Positions 5,899 through 9,850 of a stretch of DNA of 9,850 bases are shown in pieces. A program made the position numbers and the translations under genes. The notes beneath the pieces were generated by a model, which saw only the letters and a list, made by a program, of their open reading frames with translations, searched no databases and was not told where the DNA came from. Origin of the DNA: Microcaldota archaeon (lineage in GTDB: Archaea > Micrarchaeota > Micrarchaeia > Anstonellales > Bilamarchaeaceae); NCBI GenBank assembly GCA_016180665.1, contig JACPAS010000018.1, forward strand, positions 1 through 9,850, written 5' to 3'. Numbering within the stretch: position 1 is the first letter of the stretch; the number at the start of each line of letters is the position of its first letter.

Positions 5899-8800
5899 TT
5901 ATCTAAACTGTTTTTTTATTTTTTCAAGGAGTTTTTTCTTTTCAGGACAATCAACCAGTACATTCCCCAATACTTCTGCAATATTCTCAGCCTTTATGAT
6001 TTCAATTTTTCCCTGTTTATCTTTATTCAAATAAACATCTTCAAAATTCATTTTTGGAATTATTGCCTTTGAAATACCAGTTTCAATTGCTGCTTCAATT
6101 TTTCCCGTAACTCCTCCAACAGGCAGAACGTCGCCTCTTACATCTAACGAACCAGTCAGTGCGTAATCCTGTTTTACCGGAATATCTGTCATTGCAGAAA
6201 TCACTGCAACTGCAATTGAAATAGAAGCACTGTCTCCTTCAACACCCTCATAAGTCTGAAGAAATTGTATGTGAATATCCTTTTTGGAGATATCTGTTCC
6301 AATATATTTTTTTACAATTGCAGATACATTTTCAACCGCTTCTTTTGCAATTGTTCCTAACTTGCCAGTGGCTATTACCTTCCCTTCACTTTTTGAAGCT
6401 GCAGGGGTAACTTCTGCAACTATTGGTAAGACTAAACCGGCCATGGACTCCCCAAGAACTGCAAGGCCATTCACTCTTCCAATCGCTTCACCACTATTCA
6501 TAAACACCCTATATTCTTTTTTCCTCTCAATTATTTTTTTACTCAGTTGCCCTTCAACAGAATAGAAGATTTTTTTTGCCTGAACTATATCATCTGCCTC
6601 AGCATACTGCTTTTTCTTTTCCTTTGCGATATCACCTGCTGCTCTGACTAATCCACCGAGCTCCCGCAGGTTCAGAGTAAGACTCTTTTTTCTTCCACTC
6701 ATTTTTCTTGCTTCTTCCACAATTGTCACAACTGCTTCATAAGTAAAATGTGGTATTTTCCCATCTTTTTTTACTTCTTGTGCTATGAACTGCACGAGTT
6801 TATTTTCATTTTCTTCAGTATCATCCATGCTATCTTCAACATAAACTTCATAACCTGCACCTCTTATTCTGGATCTCAGGGCTGGATGTATGTGCTGAAG
6901 ATCTGGTAAGTTTCCAGCAGCAACCAAAACAAAATCCGCTGGAATAGGCTCTGTTTTCACCAGTGCACCAGAAGACATTTCACTCTGGCCAGTTATTGAG
7001 TATTTTTTTTCCTGCATAGCTGTCAACAATTCCTGCTGCCAGTTCCATTTTAATGATGCAATTTCATCAATGAACAGAACTCCATTGTTTGCACGGTGGA
7101 CTGCGCCAGCTTCTACTCTTAGATGGGCAGGCGTCCCTAACCCACCGGAATTACTAACCAAAATTCCATTTGCAAATAAATTTCCAGACTCAGTTGTTAC
7201 ATTGTAAACACTCCCGGAAAAATCTACTGTTCTCTCATTAAATTCTATTGACTCCCCGGAAACTATTCTTTGCAATGAATTTTCTGAAACACGAAGTGTT
7301 GAATTTATGTATTTATCACTTTTGCCAATTCTAATAAGTTCTTCATATTTCTGCTTTTTCCTTTCCAAAACTTTTTCTATCGCATTTTGAATTCTTGTTA
7401 TTTTTGCATTCGAATATCTTATCGGAATTAGCTTGTAGAACCTAAGTAAGTTTTCAATTTCACTGGAGATCCAAAGTCTCCAGATCCACCTTCCCACCCT
7501 GAACTCATTCTCATTGATATTTTCTGAAGTCTTTATTCCATAAGAATTTAAGTAGTGCGCAATTTCCTTCAGGAGCGTTAGTCTGTTTTCTTTCAATTGG
7601 TAATCACCAGCAAGCCCAACTCCGAAATACTGTATCTTATTTTCTTCTGGTGAAAATCTTGGACTGCATAATTCATTTCCAAGCAGTGCACCAAAAAATT
7701 CCATCTGTGTTTTTTCGGTTAGATAGATCCAAGACGGAATCTTAAGCTTTTTATTTTTCCTTCCAACCGGGGTTCCAAGTGCGATGAAAAATCGGATTAA
7801 ATACCGGTTGGTATTCCAGACGCTCATTCCAGTATTATTAATCCCGCTTATCCTGCGCTCGAAATTTTTTCCAATCTTTTCACCGAATATTCCGATCAAA
7901 TCCTGTGCATAGTCATTTAGTGAACTTTCTTCTGAGGAGGAAAGGAAAATGGCATTCAAAGTTGAAAATATTCCTCCATCTCCGAAAGTTGTTCCTAATA
8001 CTCTTGCTAAAACTGGTGCATTCTTATTATTCAGATTAAATGGCAGTAATTTCAATTCCTCCAGTCTTTCAACTGTTCTTACTGCTTTTGGCTTGTATGT
8101 ATTGCTGTTCCACCATCTTGTCTGGCCAGGTTTTATTCCGAGTATCTTTGCTATTCTTTTATATCCAAAAGTCAGATTCCCAGATTTAATTTTTATAAAT
8201 TTATAATAGTTATAAGCATCATTTTGGTCTTCCTTCGAGAATGTACTTATTATGTCCTCTTTTGTTACTATATCTTGGGAGTTTTCCAATAATTTCTCCT
8301 GACCATTAAGATTCTCAGCTTCAATGTAGCCACTTTCAGTGTAAACTTTATGCTCAGGAGTTAAAAGCAGCCTGCCCTTGGTGTTCCCAACAACAAACAT
8401 TTTTCCATCATGATTTTTCCTATTAACACATGTAATTCGAACTGGTCTTATCTCTGCATCTTTGTATCCCAAGGTGTATGCCTGTTCTTCTTTCGGCAAG
8501 ACCAAACCTTCGTATTTTTCATCCCGTTCTATTAATTCAGGGTATTTAGCCAGCAGATCGCTAACGACTCTTTCTAAAGTGACGGTTTCGATTTTCCCAT
8601 TCACTATTTTATAGGTTGTAGAAGTTGGAAAAAAGCATTGGAGAGGATCGTGTTTACAATCTCCAAGAAGTGCTCCGGCCTTTGCACCAGTTGCATCAAT
8701 AAAAGGAGCAGTTTTCCTCTCGCTGTTATCTACTATAAGTTTAGGGTTGTTTTGTTCTGTTATATTGAATCTTTTAGTCAAACCAGAAGTTGCATTGTGA

Positions 8801-9369
8801 ATCAAAAAGAAAAACAGAAGCATTCCCACTATTCCAAAAATAAACCATCTGTTATTCTCAGGAATATCTGAAAATAATACGAAACTCAATACTCCCAATG
8901 CAAGAAGCGCAAGGAGAGCAATCGGTGGACCAGCACTCATCTTTTCTTCATTTTGTCTTTTGGCAACTATCCTTCTTCCCAACCCGGTCTTCAATCTCTG
9001 TTCTAGATCTTCTGTTTTGCCATTCTTCTTTATTGCAGTTAATTCGCCAACTGCGTAATATTTCATAAGGTCCGGATTTTTTGTCAAATATTCAAAATCC
9101 GGATATGCTTTTACGACCCTTGCTAAAGGCTGATTTTCATTATTTAGATTAGGATATACTAAAACGTCTTCCGATTGTTCTACTGGCATTAATTCTGCCA
9201 TTGCTTGTGCCAGCATACTTTTTCCAGTTCCAGGGGGACCAATTAACAACACGTTTCTTTTCTGTTTTGCAGCTTTCTTTATGATGTCTACTGCTCTCTC
9301 CTGCCCTATTATCTGGTCTATTAGTATTTTTGGAACCACAATTTCCTCAGTAGTCTTAAACTCTTTCAT
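5899..9369 (-). CDS. lonB: Archaeal membrane-bound Lon protease (LonB) precursor containing an intein
   Basis: This ATP-dependent protease degrades misfolded and regulatory proteins at the inner face of the membrane. The precursor has 1156 residues; about 660 remain after intein removal, near the usual LonB length. In order: Walker A GPPGTGKS (44-51); two membrane helices (about 149-166 and 174-191) inserted in the AAA+ domain, the LonB hallmark; conserved GAKAGALLGD, interrupted at residue 245; resumption with SGGLGTPAHLRVEAGAVH (741 on); Walker B VLFIDEI (764-770); sensor Asn820; arginines in LRSRIRGAGYEV; then the protease domain with GDSASISIA (catalytic Ser1047) and GGVTGKIEAAIETG (Lys1090). 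All catalytic residues are present. The start has a good ribosome site and lies 13 nt after the TldD/PmbA-family stop. The ATPase core is split, so activity should require splicing. Confidence 0.95.
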   Translation of the reverse strand: MKEFKTTEEIVVPKILIDQIIGQERAVDIIKKAAKQKRNVLLIGPPGTGKSMLAQAMAELMPVEQSEDVLVYPNLNNENQPLARVVKAYPDFEYLTKNPDLMKYYAVGELTAIKKNGKTEDLEQRLKTGLGRRIVAKRQNEEKMSAGPPIALLALLALGVLSFVLFSDIPENNRWFIFGIVGMLLFFFLIHNATSGLTKRFNITEQNNPKLIVDNSERKTAPFIDATGAKAGALLGDCKHDPLQCFFPTSTTYKIVNGKIETVTLERVVSDLLAKYPELIERDEKYEGLVLPKEEQAYTLGYKDAEIRPVRITCVNRKNHDGKMFVVGNTKGRLLLTPEHKVYTESGYIEAENLNGQEKLLENSQDIVTKEDIISTFSKEDQNDAYNYYKFIKIKSGNLTFGYKRIAKILGIKPGQTRWWNSNTYKPKAVRTVERLEELKLLPFNLNNKNAPVLARVLGTTFGDGGIFSTLNAIFLSSSEESSLNDYAQDLIGIFGEKIGKNFERRISGINNTGMSVWNTNRYLIRFFIALGTPVGRKNKKLKIPSWIYLTEKTQMEFFGALLGNELCSPRFSPEENKIQYFGVGLAGDYQLKENRLTLLKEIAHYLNSYGIKTSENINENEFRVGRWIWRLWISSEIENLLRFYKLIPIRYSNAKITRIQNAIEKVLERKKQKYEELIRIGKSDKYINSTLRVSENSLQRIVSGESIEFNERTVDFSGSVYNVTTESGNLFANGILVSNSGGLGTPAHLRVEAGAVHRANNGVLFIDEIASLKWNWQQELLTAMQEKKYSITGQSEMSSGALVKTEPIPADFVLVAAGNLPDLQHIHPALRSRIRGAGYEVYVEDSMDDTEENENKLVQFIAQEVKKDGKIPHFTYEAVVTIVEEARKMSGRKKSLTLNLRELGGLVRAAGDIAKEKKKQYAEADDIVQAKKIFYSVEGQLSKKIIERKKEYRVFMNSGEAIGRVNGLAVLGESMAGLVLPIVAEVTPAASKSEGKVIATGKLGTIAKEAVENVSAIVKKYIGTDISKKDIHIQFLQTYEGVEGDSASISIAVAVISAMTDIPVKQDYALTGSLDVRGDVLPVGGVTGKIEAAIETGISKAIIPKMNFEDVYLNKDKQGKIEIIKAENIAEVLGNVLVDCPEKKKLLEKIKKQFR
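7150..8637 (-). mobile_element. LAGLIDADG-type intein inserted in LonB
   Basis: Residues Cys245 to Asn740 of the precursor (496 aa) form a protein intron that excises itself and joins LLGDCKHDPLQ to SGGLGTPAHL. Block A begins CFFPTSTTYKIVNGKI with nucleophile Cys245. Block B is GRLLLTPEHKVYT with Thr337 and His340. Blocks F and G are VYNVTTESGNLFANGILVSN, with terminal Asn740 and extein Ser741 as second nucleophile. The penultimate residue is Ser739, where His is usual. Between them sits a homing endonuclease: first motif LGTTFGDGG (458-466) is intact, the second (FFGALLGNEL, about 558-567) is degenerate. A helix-turn-helix-like stretch (YKRIAKILGIKPGQ, 403-416) may bind DNA. The spot, just before SGGLGTPAH, is to my knowledge where Thermococcales Lon inteins also sit. 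Confidence 0.93.
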
Positions 9370-9376
9370 TGAGAAT

Positions 9377-9382
9377 TCACCT
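9377..9382 (-). promoter_or_regulatory. Ribosome binding site of lonB
   Basis: The minus strand reads AGGTGA ending 7 nt before ATG 9369, directly abutting the TAA of the preceding TldD/PmbA-family gene. It supports the chosen start and coupled translation within the operon. Confidence 0.7.
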
Positions 9383-9850
9383 TTAACTTACTACGCTTAC
9401 ATTATCAAAAGCTATTAACGGAGCCGCCATATCGTCTGATCGGTATAATTTACTCCCTATTTCGCTTACATTATTAAACAATTCAAATATATTGCCAGAT
9501 AAGATAAATCCTTTTACAGGAGTTTTCTTCCCTTCCTCTACTAGTGTAGCGATATTTACTTCCAGCCCAAAGTCCCCGCTAATTTGGTTCGCAGTATGCA
9601 TACCATGCAATGAAATTATATTAACATATTTGTCTAACTGTTCTAAAATATTTTTGCATTTTCCTGTTTTTATTGATAGGTTAGAGCGGCCTATAGTTGG
9701 TTTAGATGAGAAATCTGATCTTATGCAAAACCCGTCAGAATCTATTTTTTCCAAAGCTGCCACTTCCCTGTTGTATAAAAAATCTTTAACTACGCCTTGT
9801 TCTACCAGGGCTCTTTTTTTGGAAGGGACGCCTTCATCATCAAATGGTCT
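9383..9850 (-). CDS. TldD/PmbA (TldE) family protein, C-terminal part (partial)
   Basis: The gene enters from the right edge; 155 C-terminal residues are visible. The frame is open to the edge and begins RPFDDEGVPSKKRALVEQG, the conserved FDDEGVP segment of TldD/PmbA proteins, followed by VVKDFLYNREVA. Conserved late motifs follow: GRSNLSIKTG, ISGDFGLEVN and PVKGFILSGNIFELFNNV. TldD and TldE form a complex that, in characterised cases, trims peptides or matures modified peptides; TldD carries the metal-binding HExxxH motif and TldE lacks it. That region lies outside the window, so the subunit cannot be assigned with certainty; the SGDF segment and lack of other ligands fit TldE slightly better. 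A GTG at 9763 is internal, not the start, because homology continues upstream of it. It is probably the operon's upstream gene. Confidence 0.88.
   Translation of the reverse strand, partial: RPFDDEGVPSKKRALVEQGVVKDFLYNREVAALEKIDSDGFCIRSDFSSKPTIGRSNLSIKTGKCKNILEQLDKYVNIISLHGMHTANQISGDFGLEVNIATLVEEGKKTPVKGFILSGNIFELFNNVSEIGSKLYRSDDMAAPLIAFDNVSVVS

Noticed and set aside
7150..8637. Two separate genes or a group I intron instead of an intein.
   Set aside because: The frame is continuous through the insert, and intein blocks A, B, F and G with Cys, TxxH, terminal Asn and +1 Ser are all present.
9763..9850. GTG near 9763 as the start of a short 126-residue gene.
   Set aside because: The frame stays open to the window edge and encodes the conserved FDDEGVP segment of TldD/PmbA proteins, so the gene is partial and begins outside.

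Overview
The window looks archaeal, most likely from a small-genome DPANN-type lineage (Woesearchaeota or Pacearchaeota style), although no taxonomic marker is present to prove this. The evidence is a pilin with an archaeal class III signal peptide, a membrane-anchored archaeal LonB protease carrying an intein, an archaeal-style ThpR, TATA boxes of the TTTAAA type about 27-29 bp upstream of several starts, T-rich terminators and AT-rich coding DNA.

Layout. At the left edge is the C-terminal tail of a membrane protein (+), then a type IV pilin-like protein (114-680, +) and a LeuT-fold Na+-coupled amino acid transporter (725-2005, +). Everything further right is on the minus strand. Between the convergent transporter and the first minus-strand gene lies a GC-richer block of about 160 bp, closed by a perfect 12-bp inverted repeat with a second nested helix and several hairpins. 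This is the best candidate here for an undescribed structured RNA (or small inverted-repeat element). Next, read right to left, come three genes of a possible signalling cluster: a Hanks-type Ser/Thr kinase with one membrane span and a PEGA-like outer domain (3753-5291); an unrecognised soluble protein with a perfectly duplicated 31-residue unit at its C-terminus (3018-3707); and an unrecognised membrane-anchored protein whose frame is broken by one apparent extra base (2168-2918). Each of the three has its own TATA-like box and no strong Shine-Dalgarno site.

Upstream of the kinase is a tight operon: a TldD/PmbA-family protein (partial, running off the right edge), then lonB, then thpR. Gaps are 13 and 29 nt, and the two internal starts have good GGTGA-type ribosome sites. 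The lonB gene is interrupted by an in-frame intein of 496 residues lying between its Walker A and Walker B motifs. The intein must splice out to give a protease of about 660 residues. Its penultimate residue is Ser rather than the usual His, and its second LAGLIDADG motif looks degenerate.

The operon suggests protein quality control (LonB, TldD/E) with an RNA end-processing enzyme. The kinase cluster suggests envelope sensing, but that link rests on gene order only.
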